Assembly: GCA_016717335.1 (NCBI GenBank)
Contig: JADKFS010000001.1
Span: forward strand, 1,426,001 to 1,490,000
DNA length: 64,000 nucleotides
From: Candidatus Ribeiella danica
GTDB taxonomy: Bacteria > Chloroflexota > Chloroflexia > Chloroflexales > Roseiflexaceae
Reading direction: 5' to 3'
Part shown: positions 53,932 to 62,388 of the stretch, piece after piece
Layout of the letters: every line of letters starts with the position of its first letter
How positions within the stretch are numbered: position 1 is the first letter of the stretch
The notes under the pieces: model-generated
The model's input: only the letters and a program-made list of their open reading frames with translations
Databases searched by the model: none
Told to the model about the DNA's origin: nothing
Position numbers and translations under genes: made by a program

Positions 53932-54621
53932 CTACTCCAGCGTGAACTCCTGCCCGGCCGGATAGACGGCCGGCCGACCGCGATGGTAGAGGGTTACGGC
54001 GCCCTGGCCGTACACGCGCCAGCCCCCCCCGGGGCCGTCGTCGATCATGCCGGTGCGCTCGTCGACCCCGACGAGCACGCTCTCGGGCAGCAGCGCGGCC
54101 AGGCGCGCGGCCCAGGCGCGCCCGAAGGTGTTGTGGTGCGGCAGGACGCAGGCGCGCGGCACCAGGCCCAGTCCGGCGACCACGCGGCCGCCCTGCGGGT
54201 CGTAGTAGTGCTCGCACAGCACCATCGCCCCGGCGCTGCTGCCGGCCAGCACCGCGCCGGCCTGGTAGGCGGCCAGCATCGCCCGCCAGCTCGCGCTGCC
54301 GAGCAGCGTCTGGCCGAGGTAGTGGGTGAAGCCGCCGAGCAGGTAGATCAGCCGCGCCGCGCCCAGCGCCGCCACGACATCGGCGCGCTCGGCCGAGTCG
54401 CGGTCGATCAGCGGCAGCGCGGCGACGTTGCGGGCGCCCAGGCCCTGGAACCAGCGCACGCCGTTGCCGCCGGCGCGCTCGTGGTTGCGGTCGGGCGCTG
54501 CGGCGGTGGGAATGATGCTGATGCGCGCCTGCGGCCCGCCGGCCAGCTCGATCGCGCGCCGGTCCGGGTCGGCCATGCGCCCGCCGAACTCAGCGCCGCC
54601 CTCCAGCAGAATGTAGCCCAC
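53932..54621 (-). CDS. Peptidase S51 family (dipeptidase E/cyanophycinase-like)
   Basis: A 229-residue protein of the class I glutamine-amidotransferase-like fold. The nucleophile elbow is GSSAG with Ser129, and the histidine is in LPHHNTFG. Start GTG 54621 has GGAGG upstream. S51 enzymes cut aspartyl dipeptides or, in cyanophycinase, the Asp-Arg storage polymer. No cyanophycin synthetase is in the window. It is the first gene of the operon with the M20 and M1 peptidases, consistent with stepwise peptide use. The MITE copy 2 begins 22 bases upstream of it. Confidence 0.85.
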   Translation of the reverse strand: MGYILLEGGAEFGGRMADPDRRAIELAGGPQARISIIPTAAAPDRNHERAGGNGVRWFQGLGARNVAALPLIDRDSAERADVVAALGAARLIYLLGGFTHYLGQTLLGSASWRAMLAAYQAGAVLAGSSAGAMVLCEHYYDPQGGRVVAGLGLVPRACVLPHHNTFGRAWAARLAALLPESVLVGVDERTGMIDDGPGGGWRVYGQGAVTLYHRGRPAVYPAGQEFTLE

Positions 54622-54642
54622 GATCTGTCCCTCCGAGCGCGG

Positions 54643-54785
54643 CTAGTGCAAGGTTCCGGACGTTCGGGTCGGGTTTGGGCTACCACGATCGGTTCTGCGA
54701 TGCTGCAGTTCCGTGGCGACAGAACCACAGAACCGCAGAACCAACCGGCGACAACCGGCAACGAACGTCTGGAAAGCTGTACTAG
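54643..54785 (+). mobile_element. MITE-like element, copy 2 (24-base TIRs, three octamers)
   Basis: A 143-base element, same as copy 1 in both ends and interior but with three octamers (54720-54743) instead of five; the 16-base size difference equals the two missing units. TIRs match at 19 of 24 positions. It sits 22 bases upstream of the S51 operon start, so it may carry that operon's promoter or control elements. Confidence 0.85.
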
Positions 54786-54895
54786 TAGAATTGCAGATTG
54801 CAGATTGTGACCAGCGCATGTTGAAGCCATGAGTGCTACAGATCACCCCATTCCACCCCACGCCCCAAACCCCAAGCCCCACGCTCTAAGCCCAA

Positions 54896-55867
54896 TCAGC
54901 CCGCCTGCGGCTTATTCCCCAGGATCGCGTCGATCCGATCGAGCAGCTCGGGCGTGAGCTTGGGCGCGACCTCGAGCGCCTTCATGTTCTCGGTCACCTG
55001 CGCGGCGCGGCTGGCGCCGGTGATCACCGTGCTGACGTTCGGGTTCGAGAGGCACCAGGCCAGCCCGAGCTGCGCCAGCGTGCAGCCCAGGTCGCCGGCG
55101 ATCGGCTCGAGCTGGCGGACCTTCTCGACCCGCTCGGGCGTGATCACCGTGCTGCGCAGCCACTCGTAGCCCTCCAGCGACGCGCGGCTGTCGGCCGGGA
55201 TGCCCCGGTTGTACTTGCCGGTCAGCAGCCCCGAGGCCAGCGGGCTCCAGATCGTGGTGCCGTAGCCCAGCTCGGAGTAGAGCAGCTCGTACTCCTCCTC
55301 GAAGCGCTCGCGCGTGAACATGTTGTACTGCGGCTGCTCCATCGACGGCGGCGTCAGGCCGTACTGGCGGGCGACCGCGTCGGCGCGCATGATCTCGGCG
55401 GCGCTCCACTCCGAGGTGCCCCAGTAGAACGCCTTGCCCTGCTTGATTACGATGTCCATCGCCCGCACGGTCTCCTCGATCGGCGTGTTCGGGTCGGGCC
55501 GGTGGCAGAACAGCAGGTCGACGTAGTCCATCTGCAGGCGTCGCAGGGCGCCGTTCACGCCCTCGACGATATGCTTGTGCGAGAGGCCGGTGTCGTTCGG
55601 CCCGTTGCCGCCCCAGAAGATCTTGGTCGAGACGACCAGGCTCTCGCGGCGCCAGCCGAGCTGCTTGATCACGTTGCCCATCACGATCTCGGCGTTGCCG
55701 TTCGCGTAGGCCTCGGCGTTGTCGAAGAAGTTGACCCCGGCGTCGTAGGCCGCGGCCATACACTCGCGCGCGACCTGCTCGCCGACCTGGCCGCCGTAGG
55801 TGACCCAGGCGCCGAGCGAGAGCGCGCTTAGCTTGATCCCGGCTCTGCCGAGACGACGATACTCCAC
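54896..55867 (-). CDS. Aldo/keto reductase (AKR6-like)
   Basis: A 323-residue TIM-barrel NADPH-dependent reductase. The catalytic tetrad is Asp49 (FFDNAEAYANG), Tyr54, Lys82 (STKIFWGG) and His122 (LLFCHRPD). It matches the group containing voltage-gated potassium-channel beta subunits (for example SALSLGAWVTYGGQVG near the start). Substrate unknown; typical substrates are aldehydes. Start ATG 55867 is preceded by GGAG. Between its stop and the MITE are C-rich heptamer-like units (54833-54893). Confidence 0.9.
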   Translation of the reverse strand: MEYRRLGRAGIKLSALSLGAWVTYGGQVGEQVARECMAAAYDAGVNFFDNAEAYANGNAEIVMGNVIKQLGWRRESLVVSTKIFWGGNGPNDTGLSHKHIVEGVNGALRRLQMDYVDLLFCHRPDPNTPIEETVRAMDIVIKQGKAFYWGTSEWSAAEIMRADAVARQYGLTPPSMEQPQYNMFTRERFEEEYELLYSELGYGTTIWSPLASGLLTGKYNRGIPADSRASLEGYEWLRSTVITPERVEKVRQLEPIAGDLGCTLAQLGLAWCLSNPNVSTVITGASRAAQVTENMKALEVAPKLTPELLDRIDAILGNKPQAG

Positions 55868-56038
55868 GATGGTTCTCCTGTTCTCTTCCGCGGCGAAATG
55901 CCTGGGCGTATGATACCAGATACGGCTGATCGCTGCTTTCCCTCACCCCAGGGCTGCTGCAACGCCCGTGGGGCTGCGCCCTGCGCCCCATACTGGGCTA
56001 GTTAAAAATCGGAGATCCCCGATCCACATCGTCTCCAC
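55868..56038. other. Intergenic stretch with a 25-base dispersed repeat
   Basis: GGGCTGCTGCAACGCCCGTG (55951-55970) and its continuation recur, with small changes, beside the MITE at 51247-51272. Nothing else is visible before the promoter motif at 56039. Confidence 0.5.
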
Positions 56039-56078
56039 ATCGCTTCTTCACAATCTCTGAACGCGCGCTTGCTAGAAT
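56039..56078 (+). promoter_or_regulatory. Shared upstream motif and -10 of the HAMP kinase gene
   Basis: The 40-base stretch, containing TCACAATCTCTGAA and ending in TAGAAT (56073-56078), matches 57847-57886 upstream of the efflux gene at about three quarters of positions. TTCTTCACAA sits where a -35 or activator site would lie. It is probably bound by the response regulator paired with this kinase. Confidence 0.65.
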
Positions 56079-56130
56079 GAGGCTGTCACATGTGGGCCTG
56101 TGGCCCACAGCTAGCGGAAATGGAACGAAG

Positions 56131-57534
56131 ATGCGCTCGCTCACCGTCAAGCTCACGCTCGCCTTCCTGGTGGTCGGCCTGATCGGCGCCGTGCTGGTCG
56201 CCGTGCTGGTGGGGATGCGCACCCGCGCCGAGTTCGACCAGTTTCTCTCCGAGCGCGACCAGGCCACGCTCTGCGATGCGCTGGCGACCTACTATGCCGA
56301 CCAGGGGAGCTGGGACGGCGTCGGCCAGCTGCTCGCCGGGTCGCCGCTCGACTACTACAGCCGCGGCATCGCCCTCGTGGATGCAGGCGGGGCGGCGGTG
56401 ATTGGCAACGAGCGCTACCCGGCCGGGCAGACGGTTCCGGCCAGCGCGCTCGACGGCGGCACGCCGGTGCAGGTGGACGGCCAGACGGTCGGGCGCGTGC
56501 TGTTCGGCCCGGCCCCTGAGCCGCCGGCCGGCGCCGCGGCGCGCCCATCGCGGGATGCAGCCTTTCTCGATCAGGTGACCTGGGCGACCGAGGTGAGCGC
56601 GGGGGCCGCCGCCCTGATCGCGCTCATGCTGGGCGCGGTCCTGGCGCGCACGCTCACCCGGCCGCTGCGCGAGCTGACCGGCGCCACCCAGGCGATGGCG
56701 CGCGGGAACCTCGACCAGCGCGTGGTGGTGCGCTCGCGCGACGAGATCGGCGCGCTGGCGACCTCGTTCAACCAGATGAGCGCGGACCTGGCGCGCGCCA
56801 GCCGGCTGCGCCAGCAGATGACCGCCGACCTGGCCCACGACCTGCGCACGCCGCTCAGCATCCTGCGCGGCTACACCGAGGGGCTGCAGGAGGGGCGGCT
56901 GCGGGGGGCGCCGAAGCTGTACACGATCATGCACGGCGAGGTCGAGCAGCTGCAGCGGCTGGTCGAGGATCTGCGGGTGCTCTCGCTGGCCGACGCCGGG
57001 GCGCTCACGCTCAATCGCCGGGCGGTCGACCCGGCGGCGCTGCTCGAGCGCAGCGCGCTGGCCGCGATCGGCCAGGCCGAGCAGCAGGGCATCGCCCTGC
57101 GCGTCGAGGCGGCCGAGTCGCTGCCGCCGGTGCTGGTCGACACCGACCGGATGGCGCAGGTCTTGAGCACGCTGGTCTCGGGCGCGCTGCACCACACCGC
57201 CGCGGGGGAGATCGTCCTGAGCGCGGCGGCCGACGACGCGCACGTGCGTCTGGCCGTGAGCGACAGCGGGAGCGGCATCGACCCGGCCGACCTGCCGTTC
57301 GTGTTCGAGCGCTTCTACCGCGCGGACAAGGCCCGCCAGCGCGTCGAGAGCGACCCATCCGGCCTGGGCCTGGCGATCACGAAAGCCCTCGTCGAAGCCA
57401 ACCGCGGCAGCATCAAGGTCGAATCGACGCTCGGCGAGGGCACGCGCTTCACCATCACGCTCCCCATCGCGCGGCCGGAAGATGCGGGGCGCGCGGCGCC
57501 CGGCCATCCGCTGGCCGCGGCGCACGCCGCCTGA
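56131..57534 (+). CDS. Membrane sensor histidine kinase with HAMP domain
   Basis: About 467 residues from ATG 56131. Two membrane segments (about 6-28 and 165-190) flank an extracytoplasmic sensing part of about 135 residues with no known domain seen. HAMP (RPLRELTGATQAMARGNLDQ and onward), HisKA with phospho-acceptor His in DLAHDLRTPLSIL, then HATPase_c (SDSGSGIDPADLPFVFERFY, SGLGLAITKALVEANRG). An OmpR-type regulator is expected but none is next to it in the window. The upstream motif is shared with the efflux operon two genes on, so that operon is a likely target of this system. Confidence 0.92.
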   Translation: MRSLTVKLTLAFLVVGLIGAVLVAVLVGMRTRAEFDQFLSERDQATLCDALATYYADQGSWDGVGQLLAGSPLDYYSRGIALVDAGGAAVIGNERYPAGQTVPASALDGGTPVQVDGQTVGRVLFGPAPEPPAGAAARPSRDAAFLDQVTWATEVSAGAAALIALMLGAVLARTLTRPLRELTGATQAMARGNLDQRVVVRSRDEIGALATSFNQMSADLARASRLRQQMTADLAHDLRTPLSILRGYTEGLQEGRLRGAPKLYTIMHGEVEQLQRLVEDLRVLSLADAGALTLNRRAVDPAALLERSALAAIGQAEQQGIALRVEAAESLPPVLVDTDRMAQVLSTLVSGALHHTAAGEIVLSAAADDAHVRLAVSDSGSGIDPADLPFVFERFYRADKARQRVESDPSGLGLAITKALVEANRGSIKVESTLGEGTRFTITLPIARPEDAGRAAPGHPLAAAHAA

Positions 57535-57544
57535 GTGTGGCCGG

Positions 57545-57812
57545 CCCTCACCCCCCTGCCCCCTCTCCCAGCCGGGAGAGGGGGGATTCTTGGTTGGTAG
57601 CGGGGTTTCGGCTTCGCCGAAACCCCGCTACCAGTCAGTATGAACCCCCGCCCTTGGCAGGGGCCAGGGGGTTGGGGCGCGGGCGCCCTACACCAGTGAG
57701 AGGAGAGGGGAATATCCGTCTGGCATCGGGGTGCGGTCGCGCAGCGACCGCACCCCGATGCCGAGAATTAAACCCCCGCCCCTGGCAGGGGCGGGGGCAG
57801 GGGGTGGGGTGA
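57545..57812. repeat. Two GC-rich compound hairpin elements in tandem
   Basis: The first has an 18-bp perfect stem at 57595-57612 with 57616-57633 around TTC (core GGGGTTTCGGC); the second a 19-bp perfect stem at 57722-57740 with 57744-57762 around GCA. Both have C-rich starts and G-rich ends. They lie between the kinase stop and the shared promoter motif of the efflux operon. Confidence 0.75.
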
Positions 57813-57846
57813 TCCAGTGCAGGCGCAAGATCCATGGATTTTCCCA

Positions 57847-57886
57847 ATCGCTTCCTCACAATGTCTGAATACCGGCTTGCTACACT
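57847..57886 (+). promoter_or_regulatory. Shared upstream motif and -10 of the efflux operon
   Basis: Contains TCACAATGTCTGAA and TACACT (57881-57886), aligned with the kinase's motif including the GCTTGCTA before the -10. The leader from about 57893 to 57949 holds no obvious hairpin. Confidence 0.65.
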
Positions 57887-57949
57887 TGCCTCATCAGAAA
57901 CAACACACCGCACTTCACCCACTATGATGAAGTCGGGATGGAGGCTCCC

Positions 57950-59860
57950 ATGCAAACCACAGTTCCATTTCCACAGGCCCACGGCCGCGCCGGCGCCCAG
58001 CGCCCCCGCCGGCCCTGGCTGCGCTGGCTGATCGTGCCCGTGGTCGTGGCGATCATCGCCGGCGCGGGCCTCTGGTGGCGCGCATCCCAGACGACCACGA
58101 CGACCACGTCCACCGCCGCCGTCACCCAGGGCGACCTGGCCGTCACGGTCAGCGGCAGCGGCACCGTCGCGGCCGCCCGCACGGTCGACGTGCCCTTCGC
58201 GCAGGCCGGCACCGTAACCTCAGTCGAGGTCGCCGTCGGCGATACGGTCTCGGCCGGCCAGACCCTGGCGACGATCGACGCGAGCGATCTCCAGCTCCAG
58301 CTGAAGCAGGCCCAGGCCAACCTGACGGCGGCCGAGGCTAAGCTGGCCGTGGCGAAGGGCGGCAGCGCCACCGCCGCGGATATCGCCAGCGCGCAGGCCA
58401 ATCTCGCCAGCGCCCAGGCCAACCTCACCAAGACCAAGACTAGCAGCGTCACCGATGTCCAGAGCGCGCAGGCCAATCTCGCCAGCGCCCAGGCCAAGCT
58501 CGACGCGCTGACCAGCCCGTCGCAGGCCGACCTCAGCGCGGACCAGCGAGCGGTCGACCAGGCCCAGCTCGCGCTGCAGAGCACCCGCAACAGCGCCTCG
58601 CAGGCCAAGACCAACGCCGATCTGGCGTTCCAGAACGCCGTCAACGCGCTGACGCAGTCCCAGTCGAAGTACACAGTCGCGCTGAACAACTGGCAGCACG
58701 TGCAGGATACCGGCACCGACCCGATCAATCCGACCACGACCGACTCTACCGGCAAGAAGAAGCAGAACTACCTGAACGACGCCCAGCGCCAGCAGTACGC
58801 CGACGCGTACATCCAGGCCAAGGCGCAGCTCGACAGCGCCCAGAACGCGGTGACCCAGGCGCAGGTGAGCTACGACACGGCGCGCGCCAGCGAGGCGACC
58901 CAGGTGACCCAGGCCGAGGCAGCTGTCGCGGACGCCCAGGCGCAGCTCGACGCGCTCAAGAGCCCGAGCGCCAGCGATCTGGCTTCGGCCCGCGCGGCGG
59001 TCACACAGGCGAAGGCCAGCCTGACCATCCTGCAGCAGGGCGGCACGGCCGCCAGCGTCACGTCGGCCCAGGCGGCGGTCACGCAGGCGCAGGCCAACCT
59101 CGACAGCCTGACCGCGCCGGCGTCCGACTCGGACCTGGCGTCGGCCCAGGCGGCGCTGACCCAGGCGCAGGTCGCGTTCGACACGGCGCAGACCAACCTG
59201 GCCCAGGCCACGCTGACCGCGCCGTTCGCCGGGATCGTGTCGGCCGTCAGCATCGTGCCGGACAGCACGATCGGCGCGGGCACGAGCGCCGTGACGCTGG
59301 TGGACCAGTCGAAGCTGCACGTCGCGCTCAGCCTGAGCGAGACCGACGCCGCCAAGGTGAAGGTCGGCCAGCCGGTCAGCCTGACATTCGACGCGCTGCC
59401 GGACGCGACGATCGCGGGCACGGTGGCGACGATCGCGCCGGTGGCGACGACCGAGCAGAACGTGGTGACCTACGCGGCGCAGATCACGTTCGACCCGGGC
59501 GACACGTCGGTCAAAGTCGGCATGAGCACGACGGCGGATATCCAGATCGACCAGGTGACCGGCGCGCTGCTGGTGCCGACCCGCGCGATCCAGACCTCCG
59601 GCAGCACCAAGACAGTGACCGTGCAGCAGGGTAGCGCTCAGGTGACGATCCCAGTGACGACCGGCCTGGCGAGCAACGGCAAGACCGCGATCGTCAGCAG
59701 CGGCGGGAATGGCGTGGCGGCGCTCAAGGCCGGCGACGTGGTGATGATCCCCAGCACGAGCGCGAGCACGAGCACGAGCACGACCACAAGCCAGAGCAGC
59801 AGGTCGAGCGGCATCAGCAGCCTGACCGGCGGCGCGGGCGGCCCGCCCCCGGGACCGTAG
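57950..59860 (+). CDS. HlyD/MacA-family efflux adaptor protein
   Basis: About 636 residues from ATG 57950, whose SD GGAGG lies five bases upstream; an ATG at 57938 is in frame. One membrane anchor (LRWLIVPVVVAIIAGAGLWW) is followed by a lipoyl-like half (VTVSGSGTVAAARTVDVPFA), then an unusually long coiled-coil insert (about 105-430) with repeats like AQANLASAQANL, the second lipoyl half (TLTAPFAGIVSAVSIVPDS) and beta-barrel parts. Adaptors of this type join a MacB-like ABC transporter. The Ser/Thr-rich tail (STSASTSTSTTTSQSS) is low complexity. The long hairpin is greater than in MacA and might reach across a thick wall. Confidence 0.88.
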   Translation: MQTTVPFPQAHGRAGAQRPRRPWLRWLIVPVVVAIIAGAGLWWRASQTTTTTTSTAAVTQGDLAVTVSGSGTVAAARTVDVPFAQAGTVTSVEVAVGDTVSAGQTLATIDASDLQLQLKQAQANLTAAEAKLAVAKGGSATAADIASAQANLASAQANLTKTKTSSVTDVQSAQANLASAQAKLDALTSPSQADLSADQRAVDQAQLALQSTRNSASQAKTNADLAFQNAVNALTQSQSKYTVALNNWQHVQDTGTDPINPTTTDSTGKKKQNYLNDAQRQQYADAYIQAKAQLDSAQNAVTQAQVSYDTARASEATQVTQAEAAVADAQAQLDALKSPSASDLASARAAVTQAKASLTILQQGGTAASVTSAQAAVTQAQANLDSLTAPASDSDLASAQAALTQAQVAFDTAQTNLAQATLTAPFAGIVSAVSIVPDSTIGAGTSAVTLVDQSKLHVALSLSETDAAKVKVGQPVSLTFDALPDATIAGTVATIAPVATTEQNVVTYAAQITFDPGDTSVKVGMSTTADIQIDQVTGALLVPTRAIQTSGSTKTVTVQQGSAQVTIPVTTGLASNGKTAIVSSGGNGVAALKAGDVVMIPSTSASTSTSTTTSQSSRSSGISSLTGGAGGPPPGP

Positions 59861-59910
59861 AGCAGCCAGCAGTCAGACGAGCTTGACTGTTCATTGCCTC
59901 AAAGGCGCAG

Positions 59911-59930
59911 GGGCGCGATATATCGCGCCC
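59911..59930. repeat. Perfect 20-base palindrome
   Basis: GGGCGCGATATATCGCGCCC lies in the 233-base gap between the adaptor and ATPase genes. It may pause transcription between the two but does not look like a full terminator. Confidence 0.7.
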
Positions 59931-59986
59931 GTACAGTGGCAAGGCGAAATCCCGAGCATTGAACCATGACTAAATGAGAGGATTCG

Positions 59987-60069
59987 GGCGCTGCATAGAT
60001 GGCTAAAGGGGAGGGCGAAGCCCTCCCCAAAACCCCATCCAAACGTTCGTTTTCAGCGCAGCGCGCTAT
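59987..60069 (-). repeat. Small MITE-like element, copy 2 (inverted)
   Basis: The reverse complement of the 43114-43205 element, a little shorter: CAGCGCGCT-type ends, the GAGGGCGAAGCCCTC hairpin and CAAACGTTCGTTTTC. It lies 24 bases before the start of the ATPase gene. Confidence 0.75.
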
Positions 60070-60093
60070 AACACCAGGAACCAGGAGGCCAAG

Positions 60094-60906
60094 ATGAACG
60101 CAATGATCCACGTGCACGACCTGCACAAGACCTACCAGATGGGCGATATCGAGGTGCCGGCGCTGCGCGGCGTGAGCTTCGACATCCAGCCCGGCGAGTT
60201 CGTGGCGATTATGGGGCCGTCGGGGTCGGGCAAGTCGACGCTGATGAACCTGCTGGGCTGCCTGGACACCCCCAGCGCCGGGCAGTACATCCTCGACGGG
60301 CTGCAGGTCGAGCAGCTCGACCGCGACCTGCTGGCGGCCGTGCGCAACCGCAAGATCGGCTTCGTGTTCCAGCAGTTCAACCTGCTGCCGCGCCAGACCG
60401 CGCTCGAGAACGTCGCGCTGCCGCTGATCTACCTCGGCGGCGTCTCGGCCGACGAGCGCCTGGCCCGCGCGCAGACGGCCCTGGAGCTGGTCGGGCTGGG
60501 CGACCGGATGGGCCACCGGCCGAAAGAGCTCTCGGGCGGGCAGCAGCAGCGCGTGGCAATCGCCCGCGCGCTGGTCACCCAGCCGGCGCTGCTGCTGGCC
60601 GACGAGCCGACCGGCAACCTCGACTCGCACTCCAGCACGGAGATCATGGCGCTGTTCGAGGCGCTGAGCCGGCAGGGCATCACGATCGTGCTGGTCACCC
60701 ACGAGCCGGACATCGCGACCTACGCGCGGCGCGTGCTGACGGTGCGCGACGGGCTGCTGGCCAGCGACACGGCGCAGCCTGGCCGCGCCGTAGGCGCGAC
60801 GGGCGGGGACATCTCGAATGGCGGCGCCGGCGCGAGCGGGCGGCCCCGGCAGCGACCTTCGATCGTGCGACGGCCGCCGGCAATCAGCATGCGGAGGGCA
60901 ATATGA
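60094..60906 (+). CDS. MacB-type ABC transporter ATPase
   Basis: A 270-residue ATPase of the LolD/MacB group. Walker A GPSGSGKST, Q-loop VFQQFNLLPRQTALENV, signature LSGGQQQRVAIARAL, Walker B LLLADEPTGNLDS and switch His VTHEPD are all canonical. A Gly/Arg-rich tail of about 45 residues (residue 225 onward) is unusual and contains no known domain. ATG 60094 follows AGGAGG. The permease gene overlaps its stop by four bases. With the adaptor it forms a tripartite-style efflux system driven by ATP; cargo unknown. Confidence 0.94.
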   Translation: MNAMIHVHDLHKTYQMGDIEVPALRGVSFDIQPGEFVAIMGPSGSGKSTLMNLLGCLDTPSAGQYILDGLQVEQLDRDLLAAVRNRKIGFVFQQFNLLPRQTALENVALPLIYLGGVSADERLARAQTALELVGLGDRMGHRPKELSGGQQQRVAIARALVTQPALLLADEPTGNLDSHSSTEIMALFEALSRQGITIVLVTHEPDIATYARRVLTVRDGLLASDTAQPGRAVGATGGDISNGGAGASGRPRQRPSIVRRPPAISMRRAI

Positions 60907-62231
60907 ACACGCTCACAACGCTCGAGCGGGCGCCCGAGTACACGGCCGAGCCGAACCCACAGATCGTCGCGCTGGCGAGCGGCGGCATCTCGTTCGCCGA
61001 GACGGCGCGGATCGCGCTGAAGAGCCTGGTGGCCAACAAGCTGCGCTCCCTGCTCACGGCGCTGGGCATCATCATCGGCGTGGCGGCGGTCGTCGCGCTG
61101 ATGGCGATCGGCAACGGCTCGCAGCAATCGATCACCGCGACGATCACCTCCAACGGCGCCAACCTGCTGACCGTCCGCTCCGGCGCGAGCAGCTCGTCGG
61201 GCGTGCAGGGGCAGGTCGGCACCAGCCAGACGCTCACGACCGCGGACGCCGAGGCGCTGGCCGACCCGCAGAACGTGCCGGATGCCAGCCTGGTCTCGCC
61301 CGAGTACAACGGCAATGGGCAGCTGGTGGCCGGCAGCCAGAACACCAACGCCCGCATCACCGGCGCCGAGCCGGCCTACCAGCAGGTGCACAACGCCACG
61401 CTGGCGGAGGGCGAGTTCATCACCGAGGAGGAAGTCGGCAGCAGCGCCACCGTGGTCGTGCTGGGCGCGAACGTCGCGACCACGCTGTTCCCGGATGGCG
61501 ATGTGGTCGGCCAATCGCTGCGCATCAACGGGCAGCAGTTCACCGTGGTGGGCGTGCTGGCGTCGAAGGGCGGCAGCGGCTTCGGATCGAGCGACGACGG
61601 CGTGATCGTGCCGCTCAGCACCGCGCAGCGCCGCCTGTTCGGCGGGCGGGCGATCAGCGGCGGGGCGACCCTCGTGTCCAGCGTCGCCGTGCAGGCGAAA
61701 GACGCCGACAGCGTGACGGCCGCGCTGAGCGAGATCCAGCAGACGCTGCGCGACCGGCACGAGCTGCCCGCCAGCGGCGACAACGACGACTTCAGCGTGA
61801 TCAACCAGCAGGACCAGCTCGCCAGCGTGACCGAGACGACCCAGACGCTGACGCTGTTCCTGGGCGCGATCGCCGCGATCTCGCTGGTGGTCGGCGGCAT
61901 CGGGATTATGAACATCATGCTCGTGTCGGTGCGCGAGCGCACCCGCGAGATCGGCCTGCGCAAGGCGATCGGCGCGCGCGAGGGCGATATCCTGACCCAG
62001 TTCATGTTCGAGGCGCTGACGATCAGCCTGCTCGGCGCGCTGATCGGGCTGGCGCTGGGCATCACGATCGCGCTGGTGGTCAACCTGACCGGCCTGATGA
62101 CCGCGGTGCCCAGCTTCAGCGCGGCCGCGCTGGCGGTCGGCTTCGCGATGGCGGTCGGGCTGGGCTTCGGCATCGCCCCGGCGCGCAGCGCCGCGCAGCT
62201 CGACCCGATCGAGGCGCTACGCTTCGATTAG
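60903..62231 (+). CDS. MacB/FtsX-type ABC transporter permease
   Basis: A 442-residue permease with four membrane segments: one near residue 45-70 (LRSLLTALGIIIGVAAVVAL), a large outer domain (about 75-320), then three near the end. MNIMLVSVRERTREIGLRKA is the hallmark coupling loop of MacB/FtsX permeases. ATG 60903 overlaps the ATPase stop, so both are translated together. Mechanotransmission permeases of this type move lipoproteins, peptides or drugs. Together with 57950 and 60094 it completes an efflux set under the shared-motif promoter. Confidence 0.94.
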   Translation: MNTLTTLERAPEYTAEPNPQIVALASGGISFAETARIALKSLVANKLRSLLTALGIIIGVAAVVALMAIGNGSQQSITATITSNGANLLTVRSGASSSSGVQGQVGTSQTLTTADAEALADPQNVPDASLVSPEYNGNGQLVAGSQNTNARITGAEPAYQQVHNATLAEGEFITEEEVGSSATVVVLGANVATTLFPDGDVVGQSLRINGQQFTVVGVLASKGGSGFGSSDDGVIVPLSTAQRRLFGGRAISGGATLVSSVAVQAKDADSVTAALSEIQQTLRDRHELPASGDNDDFSVINQQDQLASVTETTQTLTLFLGAIAAISLVVGGIGIMNIMLVSVRERTREIGLRKAIGAREGDILTQFMFEALTISLLGALIGLALGITIALVVNLTGLMTAVPSFSAAALAVGFAMAVGLGFGIAPARSAAQLDPIEALRFD

Positions 62232-62239
62232 GAAGGAGA

Positions 62240-62370
62240 ACCCCTCCCCCATTCCCCCTCCCCTGCCAGGGGAGGGGGTTGATGTATGGCAACAGGGTGC
62301 GGTCGCTGTGCGAGCGCACCCTGTTGCCAGAAGAAGGACCCCGCTCTCCCATAAAGGGTGAGGGAATGGT
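62240..62370. repeat. GC-rich compound hairpin element between convergent genes
   Basis: The stem 62288-62301 with 62315-62328 (GGCAACAGGGTGCG and complement) continues inward with one mismatch. The preceding part has the C-rich start and CCCCTCCCCTGCCAGGGGAG. The core GGGTGCGGTCGC is shared with the copy at 57722, while the outer stem differs. Confidence 0.7.
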
Positions 62371-62388
62371 GAGGGAATATCGATACGC

